In this document: piece after piece, positions 1 to 7,242 of the stretch
Layout of the letters: each line of letters starts with the position of its first letter
Position numbering within the stretch: the first letter of the stretch is position 1
Origin: JAICUY01 sp035708065
GTDB taxonomy: Bacteria > Chloroflexota > Limnocylindria > QHBO01
Assembly: GCA_035708065.1 (NCBI GenBank)
Contig: DASSTC010000007.1
Span: 1 to 39,943, forward strand
Direction of reading: 5' to 3'
DNA: 39,943 bases
Notes under the pieces: model-generated
The model's input: only the letters and a program-made list of their open reading frames with translations
The model's database searches: none
What the model was told of the DNA's origin: nothing
Program-made: the position numbers and the translations under genes

Positions 1-2022
1 TCGATCCTGGCCGATGCGGTGGCGCTCATCCACCAGCACCGCGGCGTCGAGATCGACGTCGACAACCTGCCGCTCGACGACGCGAAGACGTTCGAGCTGC
101 TGTCCACCGGCGAGACGACCGGCGTCTTCCAGCTCGAGGGCTCCGGGATGCGCCGCTACGTCAAGGAGCTGCGCCCAACCGAGGTGCGCGACCTGGCGGC
201 CATGGTCGCCCTTTTCCGGCCTGGACCGATGGCCAACATCCCGGCCTACATCCGTCGCAAGCACGGCGAGGAGGAGGTGAGCTACCTCCACCCCTCCCTC
301 GAGCCGGCGCTCAAGGACACGTACGGGATCTTCGTCTACCAGGAAGACATCATGACCGCCGCGATCGCGATGGCCGACTACACCGGCCCGGAGGCGGACA
401 ACCTGTGCTACGCCATTCGCAAGAAGAAGGAGGACGTCCTCCGCCAGCACGAGCAGAAGTTCAAGGAGGGCGCCCGCCGCAAGGGCATCTCGCCGGCGAT
501 CGTCGACCGCGTCTTCGCCGAGTTCGAGCCCTTCGCCCGGTACGGGTTCAATAAGGCCCACGCCACCTGCTACGGGCTGATCGCCTACCAGACCGCGTAC
601 CTCAAGGCGAACTACACCGTCGAGTTCATGACCGCGGTGCTCAACGGCTTCCGTGAGCGCGCTGACAAGGTCGCCGCGGTGATCGCCGAGTGCCGCCGGA
701 TGGAGATCGAGGTCCGCCCGCCGGACGTGCAGCGCTCGGCCGCGCTGTTCACCGTCGAGACCGATGCCGCCGGGGCGCGTGGCATCCGCTTCGGCCTGGC
801 GGCGATCAAGAACGTCGGCGAGGGTGCCATCGAGGCGATCACCTCGGTGCGGGACGCCGGCGAGGAGCCGGGGCCGTTCCGCTCGCTCGACGACCTGTGC
901 CGCCGCGTCGACCTGCGAACCGTGAACAAGCGCGTCCTCGAGTCACTGATCAAGGCCGGGGCGCTGTCGTCGCTCGGCACGCCGGCGGCGCTGCTCAACC
1001 GCCTGGACGTCGCCCTCGAGACCGGAGCGCGACACCAGCGCGACGTGGCCGCGGGCCAGTCGACGCTGTTCGACCTGTTCGCGCCGGTCTCCGACGACGC
1101 GCCGACGTTCCTCGACGACGGGGAGGAGATCCCGCGTCGCGAGCGCCTGCGCTGGGAGAAGGAGCTCATCGGGCTCTACCTGTCGGAACATCCGCTCGGC
1201 GACATCGCCGACGTCCTGCCCGACTACGTGACCGCCTACACCGGTGAGCTTGCGGACGAGAGCGACCAGGCCAAAGTCACGCTCGGCGGGATCATCCTCT
1301 CGTCGCGGCGGATCATCACCCGCGCCGGCTCGACGATGCTCGTCGCCACCCTCGAGGACCTGCAGGGGAGCATCGAGGTCGTCGTCTTCCCGAAAGTGTT
1401 CGAGCAGACGGCCAACGCCTGGGCCGACGACGCGCGCGTGTTGGTCACCGGTCGGGTCGACCATCGCGACGACAGCGTGCAGCTGCTGTGCGAGGCGGTC
1501 CACGGCTGGGACGACGCCGTTCGGATGGGCGCTCCAGCGTTCGGCGCCGAGCGCGACCGGCTCCTCCGAGCGCGAACCGGTCGCGGGTACGCCAACGGGG
1601 GTGGCACTGGCGCGGGGAACGGCAACGGACGCACCGCCGTGCCGGTCGTCCCGCCGGCGCCGGCGTCGGTCGCCATCGTGGACCCGGATCCCGAGGCAGC
1701 CGACGAGCCGCCGGCGCCTCGTGATGCCGTTCCGCTGCAGTCGGCGCCCGTCGCCACGGCGGCGAGCGTCAACGTGACGGTGGGCGACGACGTCCCGGTC
1801 GACAAGCTGCTCGGCGCCATCGAATCGGTCAAGGGAGCACTGCTCGGGCATCCCGGGCCGCTGCCGGTGATGCTCTCGATCTCGGTGGCCGGCGCGCGCC
1901 GCCAGATTCGACTGCCAGACCGCGTCGCCTGGGACGACCGTCTCGCGGAGGCGGTGCAGCGGGCGGCGGGCGTCCCCGTGTCGACCGAGCTGCGGCCGAC
2001 GGTCGAGGAGCCGATCGCCTGA
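1..2022 (+). CDS. dnaE: DNA polymerase III alpha subunit, C-terminal part (5' truncated by window edge)
   Basis: Replicative DNA polymerase subunit. The frame is open from base 1, so the N-terminal PHP domain and the palm catalytic aspartates lie outside the window; 673 residues remain. Visible family blocks are GVFQLEGSGMRRYVK and the following ALFRPGP, YGIFVYQEDIM, and the finger block ARYGFNKAHATCYGLIAYQ. A helix-hairpin-helix region (IKNVGEGAI) follows, then KELIGLYLSEHPL and an OB-fold at about 1270-1520 (GGIILSSRRIITR to VTGRVDHRDDSVQLL). After the OB-fold come a Gly/Ala/Pro-rich linker (about 1590-1750) and a small C-terminal domain. The order PHP-palm-finger-HhH-OB is known for DnaE; only the later half is seen here. 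The stop TGA at 2020-2022 is followed at once by a short GC hairpin. Confidence 0.97.
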   Translation, partial: SILADAVALIHQHRGVEIDVDNLPLDDAKTFELLSTGETTGVFQLEGSGMRRYVKELRPTEVRDLAAMVALFRPGPMANIPAYIRRKHGEEEVSYLHPSLEPALKDTYGIFVYQEDIMTAAIAMADYTGPEADNLCYAIRKKKEDVLRQHEQKFKEGARRKGISPAIVDRVFAEFEPFARYGFNKAHATCYGLIAYQTAYLKANYTVEFMTAVLNGFRERADKVAAVIAECRRMEIEVRPPDVQRSAALFTVETDAAGARGIRFGLAAIKNVGEGAIEAITSVRDAGEEPGPFRSLDDLCRRVDLRTVNKRVLESLIKAGALSSLGTPAALLNRLDVALETGARHQRDVAAGQSTLFDLFAPVSDDAPTFLDDGEEIPRRERLRWEKELIGLYLSEHPLGDIADVLPDYVTAYTGELADESDQAKVTLGGIILSSRRIITRAGSTMLVATLEDLQGSIEVVVFPKVFEQTANAWADDARVLVTGRVDHRDDSVQLLCEAVHGWDDAVRMGAPAFGAERDRLLRARTGRGYANGGGTGAGNGNGRTAVPVVPPAPASVAIVDPDPEAADEPPAPRDAVPLQSAPVATAASVNVTVGDDVPVDKLLGAIESVKGALLGHPGPLPVMLSISVAGARRQIRLPDRVAWDDRLAEAVQRAAGVPVSTELRPTVEEPIA

Positions 2023-2023
2023 A

Positions 2024-2039
2024 CGGCCCCGAAGGGCCG
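2024..2039. other. Small GC hairpin after the dnaE stop
   Basis: Perfect 6-bp stem CGGCCC/GGGCCG with a CGAA loop, starting two bases after the dnaE stop codon. There is no T-tract, so it is not a classical terminator. It may mark the transcript end or protect it, and it overlaps the expected -35 region of the next promoter. Confidence 0.4.
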
Positions 2040-2050
2040 CGGATTCGGGC

Positions 2051-2056
2051 TATCCT
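2051..2056 (+). promoter_or_regulatory. -10 box TATCCT for the winged-helix-like gene
   Basis: TATCCT ends 6 nt before the GTG start at 2063. A transcript starting the usual 6-8 nt after the hexamer would begin at or on the start codon, so the mRNA is probably leaderless. No Shine-Dalgarno sequence is visible. Confidence 0.55.
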
Positions 2057-2062
2057 GACGCG

Positions 2063-2524
2063 GTGAGCACCCGACCACCCCGCCGCCGCCGGCCCTCGAA
2101 GCCCGGAGATCCGGCAGGCTCGATCACGCCATCAGCGGCCAAGACCGCCGCCGTCGCACCTGCCACGGCCGACGGTCCTCCCGAGGGCGACGACCTGGAT
2201 GCGGCGATCCTGCGCTACCTGCGTCTCTTCCCGAACCGCTTCGTCGACCTTGCGCCCCTCGCTGAGCAGCTTGGCATCGATCCGTTCGCGATGCAGCTGA
2301 CCGTCGAGCGGCTGGGTCGACGCCGGCTGCTCAACCTGCCCTTCATCGAGCCGGGAACCGCCAACGGCGGCGAGCTGACCGAGGCGGGCGCGCGCTGGCT
2401 GGTTCGCTACGAAGGCGGCAAGCCGCTGGATCGGCCATCGGCGCTCCAGCCCGCGACGCACCAGACCCGTACCCCGGAAGACGCCCCGCGGCTGCCGCGG
2501 GAGCAGGTGTACACCACGCGCTGA
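2063..2524 (+). CDS. Small winged-helix-like protein, function unknown
   Basis: 153 residues, GTG start chosen because a -10 box TATCCT ends 6 nt upstream. The first 45 residues are basic and Pro/Ala-rich, probably disordered. Residues about 46-115 (DDLDAAILRYLRLFPNRF, LAPLAEQLGIDPFAMQLTVERLGRRRLL, GELTEAGARWLVRY) look like a winged helix-turn-helix domain: a three-helix core, then a wing, then the 'LTEAGARWL' pattern common in PadR/MarR-type wings. The tail is rich in Pro, Thr and Arg. Possible DNA-binding role is inferred from fold appearance only; I do not recognise a named family. It follows dnaE by 40 bp but seems to have its own promoter. Confidence 0.75.
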   Translation: MSTRPPRRRRPSKPGDPAGSITPSAAKTAAVAPATADGPPEGDDLDAAILRYLRLFPNRFVDLAPLAEQLGIDPFAMQLTVERLGRRRLLNLPFIEPGTANGGELTEAGARWLVRYEGGKPLDRPSALQPATHQTRTPEDAPRLPREQVYTTR

Positions 2525-2540
2525 GCTTCGGGCACGAAAA

Positions 2541-2563
2541 CGCCGCCCCTGGCCGGGGCGGCG
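2541..2563 (-). terminator. Intrinsic terminator between convergent genes
   Basis: Perfect 9-bp stem CGCCGCCCC/GGGGCGGCG with a 5-nt loop. Read on the minus strand the stem is followed by TTTTC, so it best terminates the zinc-ribbon gene whose stop is at 2588. It lies 17 bp after the plus-strand stop at 2524 and may act in both directions, though on the plus strand no T-tract follows. Confidence 0.75.
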
Positions 2564-2587
2564 CATCGGTCCTGGATTGACGCGGGA

Positions 2588-2779
2588 TCAGCGGATGATG
2601 GGGTCCGCCGTCACGCGGACCGGTTCGAGGCGGGCGTAGGGCGAGAAGAAGAACGCCGGCGCGTCATCGAACGAGAGCTTCGGCAGGTCGGGATCCATGC
2701 CGCAGATCGGGCAGGTCGTCCGCGCCTCGTCGAGCACCTCGATCTCGGCCTCACAGTGGATGCAACTTCGAGTGACCAT
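2588..2779 (-). CDS. Small zinc-ribbon protein
   Basis: 63 residues. The ATG at 2779 is chosen over the longer reading frame because GAGGGG sits 4 nt upstream of it and the region before it is not protein-like. Two CxxC knuckles (CIHC at residues 6-9, CPIC at 23-26, separated by 13 residues) form a rubredoxin/zinc-ribbon-like metal site. The rest (SFDDAPAFFFSPYARLEPVRV) is unassigned. Role unknown; such small ribbons often assist transcription, redox or protein-protein contacts. Its transcript likely ends at the terminator at 2541-2563. Confidence 0.75.
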   Translation of the reverse strand: MVTRSCIHCEAEIEVLDEARTTCPICGMDPDLPKLSFDDAPAFFFSPYARLEPVRVTADPIIR

Positions 2780-2888
2780 GAATCCCCTCACGTGGTGGTG
2801 GTGCTGGCCAATGCACGCCGCATGCCTGTTGCTCCACCTGACGCGCCAGCCGCCCATTCGGTTGCACGTTCGGCGAGGAAGCCGATGC

Positions 2889-3695
2889 TCAGGTGTCGAG
2901 GAACCTCCGCAGGAAGCGACGTGTCCGCTCGTCGCGCGGCGCGCTGAGCACCTGCTCGGGCGGGCCGGATTCGAGGATCGCGCCCTCCTCCATGAAGACC
3001 ACCGTGTCGGCAGCTTCGCGGGCGAAGTGCATCTCGTGGGTGACGACGATCATCGTCGTGCCCTCGTGGGCCAGCTGCTCCATGACGTGCAGGACCTCGC
3101 CGACGAGCTCGGGATCCAGCGCGCTGGTCGGCTCGTCGAAGAGGAGCACCTTGGGCTCCATGCACAGCGCCCGGGCGATCGCGACGCGCTGCTTCTGGCC
3201 GCCGGACAGCCTCGCCGGATACTCGTCGCGCTTCTCGATGAGCCCCACTTTGCCGAGGTACTCCTCGGCAAGCTCAACGGCGTGGGCGCGGTCCAGTCGC
3301 CGGACCCGGATCGGCGCCTCGATGCAGTTGGCGAGGACGCTCATGTGCGGGAACAGGTTGAACTCCTGGAAAAGCATGCCGGCGTTCAGTCGCAGCCGGC
3401 GGACGCGCTCCTGGTGGGCGCGGTCGTGGGCGTGCAACGGGCTGGCGTTGACCCGCACGTCGTCGATCTCGACCCATCCGGCCGTCGGCTCCTCCAGGAA
3501 GTTGAGGCAGCGCAGCAGCGTCGTCTTGCCGCTGCCGGATCGGCCGATGACCATCACCGCCTCGCGCTTCCGCACGTCGAGGTCGATGCCGCGCAGCACG
3601 TGGTTGTCGCCGAAGTACTTCTCGATGCCGCGTGCGCGAACGATGACCTCGCCGACGTGGGCCGGGTTCGTCTCGGTCAGCATCGGACTGCTCAT
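2889..3695 (-). CDS. Polar amino-acid ABC transporter, ATP-binding protein
   Basis: 268-residue ATPase of the GlnQ/HisP type that powers import of a polar amino acid or related compound. Walker A GRSGSGKTT (51-59), Q-loop Q110, signature LSGGQ (163-167), Walker B VLLFDEP (183-189) and the H-loop His (H220) are all present, so it should be active. The ATG at 3693-3695 overlaps the permease stop (ATGA), implying translational coupling. It is the third gene of a binding protein-permease-ATPase operon read on the minus strand. Full length for the family. Substrate cannot be read from the ATPase. Confidence 0.95.
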   Translation of the reverse strand: MSSPMLTETNPAHVGEVIVRARGIEKYFGDNHVLRGIDLDVRKREAVMVIGRSGSGKTTLLRCLNFLEEPTAGWVEIDDVRVNASPLHAHDRAHQERVRRLRLNAGMLFQEFNLFPHMSVLANCIEAPIRVRRLDRAHAVELAEEYLGKVGLIEKRDEYPARLSGGQKQRVAIARALCMEPKVLLFDEPTSALDPELVGEVLHVMEQLAHEGTTMIVVTHEMHFAREAADTVVFMEEGAILESGPPEQVLSAPRDERTRRFLRRFLDT

Positions 3696-4528
3696 TGGTC
3701 GCCCCGCGCCATGCGCCGCTCGAGGCGTTCCTGGAAGAAGCTGAACAGGATCGTCAGCGCCCAGTAGAACGCGGCGGCGATCGCCATCGCCTGCAGCGTG
3801 CGGGCCTCGACGGTGCCACGCGTGCGGGCGTACCAGAACAGCTCCTGCACGGTGATGAACGACACGAGCGAGCTGTCCTTGATCATCGCGATGAACTCGT
3901 TGCCGATGGCCGGCGTGACGATCCGAAACGCCTGGGGCAGCACGATTCGCCGGAAGACCATCCGCTCCGGCATGCCCAGGGCGCTTGCCGCCTCCTGCTG
4001 GCCGCGCGGCACCGCCTGGATTCCGGCGCGGAAGATCTCGGTCATGTACGCGCCGTAGTTGAAGCCGAGCGCCAGGATGCCCGACGGGATGGCCGGCAGC
4101 ACCAGCCCGATCTGCGGCAGCGCGAAGAAGATGAAGTACACCTGCACGATCAGCGGCGTGCCGCGCACCAGCGACACGTAGAGCGAGGCGATCCCGTTGA
4201 GGACCGGCGAGCGCGACAGGCGGCCCAATGCGCCGAGCAGTGCCAGTCCGCTCGCCAGGATGATCGAGGCGACCGAGACGACGACCGTCACCCCGGCGCC
4301 GGTGAGGATCAGCGGACCGTTCTCCGCGATCCAGTCGAGCTGCAGGTTGTTCGTGAACCACAGGAACACGAGCAGCAAGCCGACGAGCACCGCCCACGTT
4401 GCCCAGAAGCGGATCGTCCACCGCCGCCGGCCGCGCCGGTCGGCCTGCTTCAGCTCCTCCAGCACCGAGCCGGACGGGCTTGGGATTCCGACGGCGCCCT
4501 GCATGGCGCCGCCGCCACCGCCACTCAC
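3692..4528 (-). CDS. Polar amino-acid ABC transporter, permease
   Basis: 278 residues, HisM/GlnP-type inner-membrane subunit. A basic cytosolic N-terminus is followed by a first membrane helix (WATWAVLVGLLLVFLWF), then the conserved 'ILTGAGVTVVVSVASIILASG' region, 'LVRGTPLIVQVYF', and the EAA loop EAASALGMPERMVFRRIVLP that docks the ATPase. The GTG at 4528 has GGGGGG 8 nt upstream. An in-frame ATG at 4504 is a possible alternative. Its end overlaps the ATPase start by 4 nt. A stem-loop at 4553-4584 separates it from the upstream binding-protein gene. Confidence 0.94.
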   Translation of the reverse strand: MSGGGGGAMQGAVGIPSPSGSVLEELKQADRRGRRRWTIRFWATWAVLVGLLLVFLWFTNNLQLDWIAENGPLILTGAGVTVVVSVASIILASGLALLGALGRLSRSPVLNGIASLYVSLVRGTPLIVQVYFIFFALPQIGLVLPAIPSGILALGFNYGAYMTEIFRAGIQAVPRGQQEAASALGMPERMVFRRIVLPQAFRIVTPAIGNEFIAMIKDSSLVSFITVQELFWYARTRGTVEARTLQAMAIAAAFYWALTILFSFFQERLERRMARGDQ

Positions 4529-4552
4529 GACCGATGCCCCCCGCCGAACGCG

Positions 4553-4584
4553 CGACGGGGACGCCCGAGTGGACGTCCCCGTCG
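4553..4584 (-). other. Strong intercistronic stem-loop between binding protein and permease
   Basis: Perfect 11-bp stem (CGACGGGGACG at 4553-4563, CGTCCCCGTCG at 4574-4584) with a 10-nt loop. It lies 17 nt after the binding-protein stop and before the permease start in the transcript. There is no T-tract. By analogy with malE-malF it may protect the upstream message or let only part of transcription through, giving more binding protein than permease; that role is inference. Confidence 0.65.
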
Positions 4585-4601
4585 ATTCAGGCGCGCGACC
4601 T

Positions 4602-5438
4602 CTACTGTGTCGTCAGGTCGCGGCCGCCGTACCACTTCTCGCTCAGCTGCTTGAGGGTCCCGTCCTCGTGCATCTTGCCGATGATGTCGTCGACGGCCTT
4701 CACCAGCGAGTCGTTGTCCTTGACGCTCTTGTCGAACGCCACGGCCAGCGGCTCGAAGAAGACCGGGTCGCCGACCGCGACGACCGGGAAGCCGTCGTCG
4801 ATGGCTCCCTGGACCGTTTCGGACGCGCTCAGCCAGCCGTCGGCGTCGTTGCGCCCGGCCTTCCACGCCTCGGCGCAGTTGATATCGGTCTCGAGCGTTG
4901 TCGCCTTGACGCCAGCCGGCGGCGGGGTGATCGGGCCTGCAGACTCGGGGAGCTTCAGGGTGCCGTTGAGCCACGCGAGATACGTGGTGTCAGCGCCCAC
5001 ACAGACCGTCTTGTTGGCGAAGCCGTCGAGCGTCGTGATCCCGGTATCGGGGCGCGTCGCCATCTGGGCGGGCGTGTAGTAGTAGGGCTGGGTGAAGTCG
5101 AGCACTTGCGAGCGCTCCGGCGTGATCGTCACGGAGCCGACGCTCATGTCCCAGCGGTTCGCCCAGTTGCCGGCGGTGACCGCGCTGAAGTCGGTCGCCA
5201 GGAATTCGGCCTTCACGCCGAGCCGCTTGGCGATCTCGTTGGCGACGTCGATGTCGAAGCCCTCGAACTGGTTGTCCTCGTTCAGCAACGACTGTGGCGG
5301 ATAGTTCGGATCGGTCGAGACGACGATCTTGCCGGCCGACTTGACGCGGGCCAGCGCATCGCCGCCCGAGCCCTGGCAGGCGGTGACCACGAGCATCAGA
5401 CCGATGAGCAGAAGCGCCCCCCGGCGCAATGGAGCCAT
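4602..5438 (-). CDS. Amino-acid ABC transporter substrate-binding lipoprotein
   Basis: 278 residues of the family-3 (HisJ/GlnH) binding-protein type. The signal peptide ends in lipobox VTAC with C21 as the lipidation site, so it is anchored outside the membrane. Typical blocks follow: GKIVVSTDPNYPP, FEGFDIDVANEIAKRLGV, WDMSVGSVTITPERSQVLDFTQPYYYTPAQ, and the C-terminal 'MHEDGTLKQLSEKWYGG'. The Arg in TITPERS is the usual ligand-carboxylate contact. Two extra Cys in the second lobe (near TVCVG and DINCAEA) might form a disulfide. The ATG at 5438 has GGAGGG 4 nt upstream. First gene of the importer operon, divergent from the Rieske oxygenase. Ligand not predictable from sequence alone. Confidence 0.95.
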   Translation of the reverse strand: MAPLRRGALLLIGLMLVVTACQGSGGDALARVKSAGKIVVSTDPNYPPQSLLNEDNQFEGFDIDVANEIAKRLGVKAEFLATDFSAVTAGNWANRWDMSVGSVTITPERSQVLDFTQPYYYTPAQMATRPDTGITTLDGFANKTVCVGADTTYLAWLNGTLKLPESAGPITPPPAGVKATTLETDINCAEAWKAGRNDADGWLSASETVQGAIDDGFPVVAVGDPVFFEPLAVAFDKSVKDNDSLVKAVDDIIGKMHEDGTLKQLSEKWYGGRDLTTQ

Positions 5439-5460
5439 GAATCCCTCCGAGCTGGAGTGG

Positions 5461-5520
5461 CCACCGGCCAGCGGTGGCGACAGTTGTTGGGCGACGTTGT
5501 AGCACGCTCGGCGAGCGTGC
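5461..5520. promoter_or_regulatory. Divergent control region with two inverted repeats
   Basis: The region between the importer operon (minus) and the Rieske gene (plus) carries an 8-bp inverted repeat with a 3-nt spacer, GCACGCTC (5502-5509) and GAGCGTGC (5513-5520), plus a hairpin CCACCG/CGGTGG at 5461-5477 that would lie in the 5' leader of the importer mRNA. The first has the size of a dimeric repressor operator and sits upstream of both promoters. A binding protein is not identified. Confidence 0.45.
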
Positions 5521-5557
5521 GTCAGCGCGACCCGGCATCTCGCGCGCGGCAGGCCGA

Positions 5558-5563
5558 TAGAAT
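5558..5563 (+). promoter_or_regulatory. -10 box TAGAAT for the Rieske oxygenase gene
   Basis: TAGAAT ends 9 nt before the ATG at 5573, with no Shine-Dalgarno sequence between. This predicts a leaderless or nearly leaderless transcript. Confidence 0.55.
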
Positions 5564-5572
5564 CGGGTCGAG

Positions 5573-6661
5573 ATGACCGCCCAGCCGCTTGCCCGCGCCG
5601 CGACGCTGCCGTCGCGCTACTACCTCGATCCCGCCTACCTGGAGCTGGAGAAGGAGCGCGTCTTCGGCTCGACGTGGCAGCTGGTTGCGCGGACCGACGA
5701 GCTGCAGCGGGTCGGCGATTTCGTGCCGGTGACGGTCATCGACGAGCCGATCGTCATCACCCGCGGCCTCGACGACGAGCTGCGCGCGTTCTACAACGTG
5801 TGCCGGCATCGGGCAGGGCAGGTCGCGCTGACGAAAGGCAACCGCAAGTCGCTGCAGTGCCGGTACCACGGCTGGACCTATGGGCTCGACGGCTGCCTGC
5901 GGGCGGCGCCCGAGATGGAGGAGACCGAGGGGTTCCGCAAGGAGGACTTCGGGCTGATGCCGGTGCGGGTCGACCGATGGGGGCCGTTCGTGTTCGTCAA
6001 CCTGTCCGATGACGCGGCTCCCCTGGCCGAGGTGATGGGCGCGATTCCGGCCGAGGTGGCCGCCGCGGGCTACGACGTCGAGTCGATGCGCCTCGTCGAG
6101 CGGCGCGAGTACCTGATCGACTGCAACTGGAAGGTCTACGTCGACAACTACCTCGAGGGCTACCACCTGCCGATCGCGCACCCCGGCCTGTTCAAGGAGC
6201 TCGACTACGACAACTACCGCGTCGAGGAGTTCCGCTACTACTCGAAGCAGCATGCGCCGATCCGCGAGCTGAAGCCGGGGCAGGAGATCGGTGTCGATCG
6301 TCGTTACCTGCGCCAGCCGGGCGCCGAGGACTCGGCGCTCTACTACTGGATGTTCCCCAACACGATGTTCAACATCTACCAGGACAACATGAGCTCGAAC
6401 GTGATCCTGCCGGTGGGGCCGGACAAGACCCTGACGATCTTCGAGTGGTTCTTCGCCGAGCCGGGCACCGGCCCGGGCTGGGAGTCGATGCAGCAGACGA
6501 TCGCCTTCTCCGATGAGATCCAGCAGGAGGACATCGTCATCTGCGAGCAGGTGCAGCGTGGCCTGCGCTCGCGCTCCTACGACACCGGCCGGTTCAGCGC
6601 GAAGCGCGAGAACGGCGTCTACCACTTTCAGTCGCTCGTGCGCGAGTTCCTCGGGGAGTAG
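5573..6661 (+). CDS. Rieske non-heme iron oxygenase, alpha subunit
   Basis: 362 residues. Oxygenase component that would use a [2Fe-2S] Rieske centre and a mononuclear iron to hydroxylate or demethylate a small substrate, needing a separate reductase not seen here. Rieske ligands are C77-x-H79 and C96-x2-H99. The catalytic iron motif is NYLEGYHLPIAH, giving H198 and H203, with D320 (QQED) as the likely third ligand. The residue bridging the two metal sites is Glu195, where naphthalene dioxygenase has Asp; carnitine monooxygenase CntA also has Glu there (from memory). The overall look (NWKVYVDNYLEGYH) is closer to choline/quaternary-amine oxygenases than to aromatic dioxygenases. Substrate remains open. 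Start ATG fits the -10 box at 5558. A small unknown gene follows after 6 bp. Confidence 0.9.
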   Translation: MTAQPLARAATLPSRYYLDPAYLELEKERVFGSTWQLVARTDELQRVGDFVPVTVIDEPIVITRGLDDELRAFYNVCRHRAGQVALTKGNRKSLQCRYHGWTYGLDGCLRAAPEMEETEGFRKEDFGLMPVRVDRWGPFVFVNLSDDAAPLAEVMGAIPAEVAAAGYDVESMRLVERREYLIDCNWKVYVDNYLEGYHLPIAHPGLFKELDYDNYRVEEFRYYSKQHAPIRELKPGQEIGVDRRYLRQPGAEDSALYYWMFPNTMFNIYQDNMSSNVILPVGPDKTLTIFEWFFAEPGTGPGWESMQQTIAFSDEIQQEDIVICEQVQRGLRSRSYDTGRFSAKRENGVYHFQSLVREFLGE

Positions 6662-6667
6662 CCGGCC

Positions 6668-6961
6668 GTGACGCGACCGTTGACCTACGAGGGGTTGCTC
6701 GCGCTGGCGCATCGGTTCGAAGGTCAACGGCTCACGACGGTGCGCGGTCGTGGCTTCACGGTCGGCGTGTCGAACGCAGAGAACTGTCCGTTCTTCACGC
6801 CCGAATCGAGCGGCTGGGGTCAGACCGACGGCCGCAAGGCCGCGGAGCGGTTCGTGGAGCGCTACAACCAGCTTGGTTCGCTGCGGCCTTCCGATTACGC
6901 AGACGTCACGCGCACCGCGTCCTACTACGTCGGCCTGCTGCTGGCCGCCGCCGACGTGTGA
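6668..6961 (+). CDS. Small protein of unknown function, downstream of the oxygenase
   Basis: 97 residues, GTG start 6 bp after the oxygenase stop, so probably co-transcribed. The sequence is soluble with no signal peptide or membrane segment. Notable blocks: LTYEGLLALAHRFEGQRLTTV, NCPFFTPESSGWGQTDGRKAAERFVERYNQLGSLRPSDYADVTRTASYYVGLL. The compact, aromatic-rich C-terminal half looks like a real fold. I do not recognise the family; only the position suggests a link with the oxygenase. One GCATCGGT octamer lies inside (6709-6716). Confidence 0.6.
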   Translation: MTRPLTYEGLLALAHRFEGQRLTTVRGRGFTVGVSNAENCPFFTPESSGWGQTDGRKAAERFVERYNQLGSLRPSDYADVTRTASYYVGLLLAAADV

Positions 6962-7242
6962 AGCGAGGCCCGGCCGTCCAACGAACCCCTCGGACGATTC
7001 TGTGCTGACTCAAACGACCGTGACGTGGCGGCTCGCCTGCGGATGATCGCGCTGGTGAATCAACACCACGCGTTTCGGCGGATTTGCCGTGCAAATCGGT
7101 CGTTCTGATGCTCCGGGGGACCAAACGCATGGGAGCCCAGCGCTCTGGGTCGTTTGACTCGGTGGTGGGTCAGGCGCACCCGCGAAAGGGACCGATGGGC
7201 CCCGCACCTGCACCGGCGGACCGCCTCGAGTACGCTCCGCGC
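6962..7242. other. Intergenic region with AAACGACC-type repeats
   Basis: 281 bp without a convincing gene and visibly poorer in G+C than its surroundings. It holds an imperfect inverted repeat, GACTCAAACGACC (7007-7019) against GGTCGTTTGACTC (7149-7161), matching at 12 of 13 positions once reverse-complemented. A further GGTCGTT lies at 7098-7104 and a short hairpin GATTTGC-CGT-GCAAATC at 7081-7097. No T-tract terminator is visible. These could be regulator sites for the nitrilase gene or remnants of a small element. Confidence 0.4.
7231..7236 (+). promoter_or_regulatory. -10 box TACGCT for the amidohydrolase gene
   Basis: TACGCT ends 6 nt before the ATG at 7243 and fits the TAnnnT spacing seen at other genes of the window. 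No Shine-Dalgarno sequence lies between, which supports the start choice. Confidence 0.4.

Noticed and set aside
5522..6727. 401-residue minus-strand frame opposite the Rieske gene
   Set aside because: The plus frame has all Rieske and iron ligands; the minus frame is a composition artefact.
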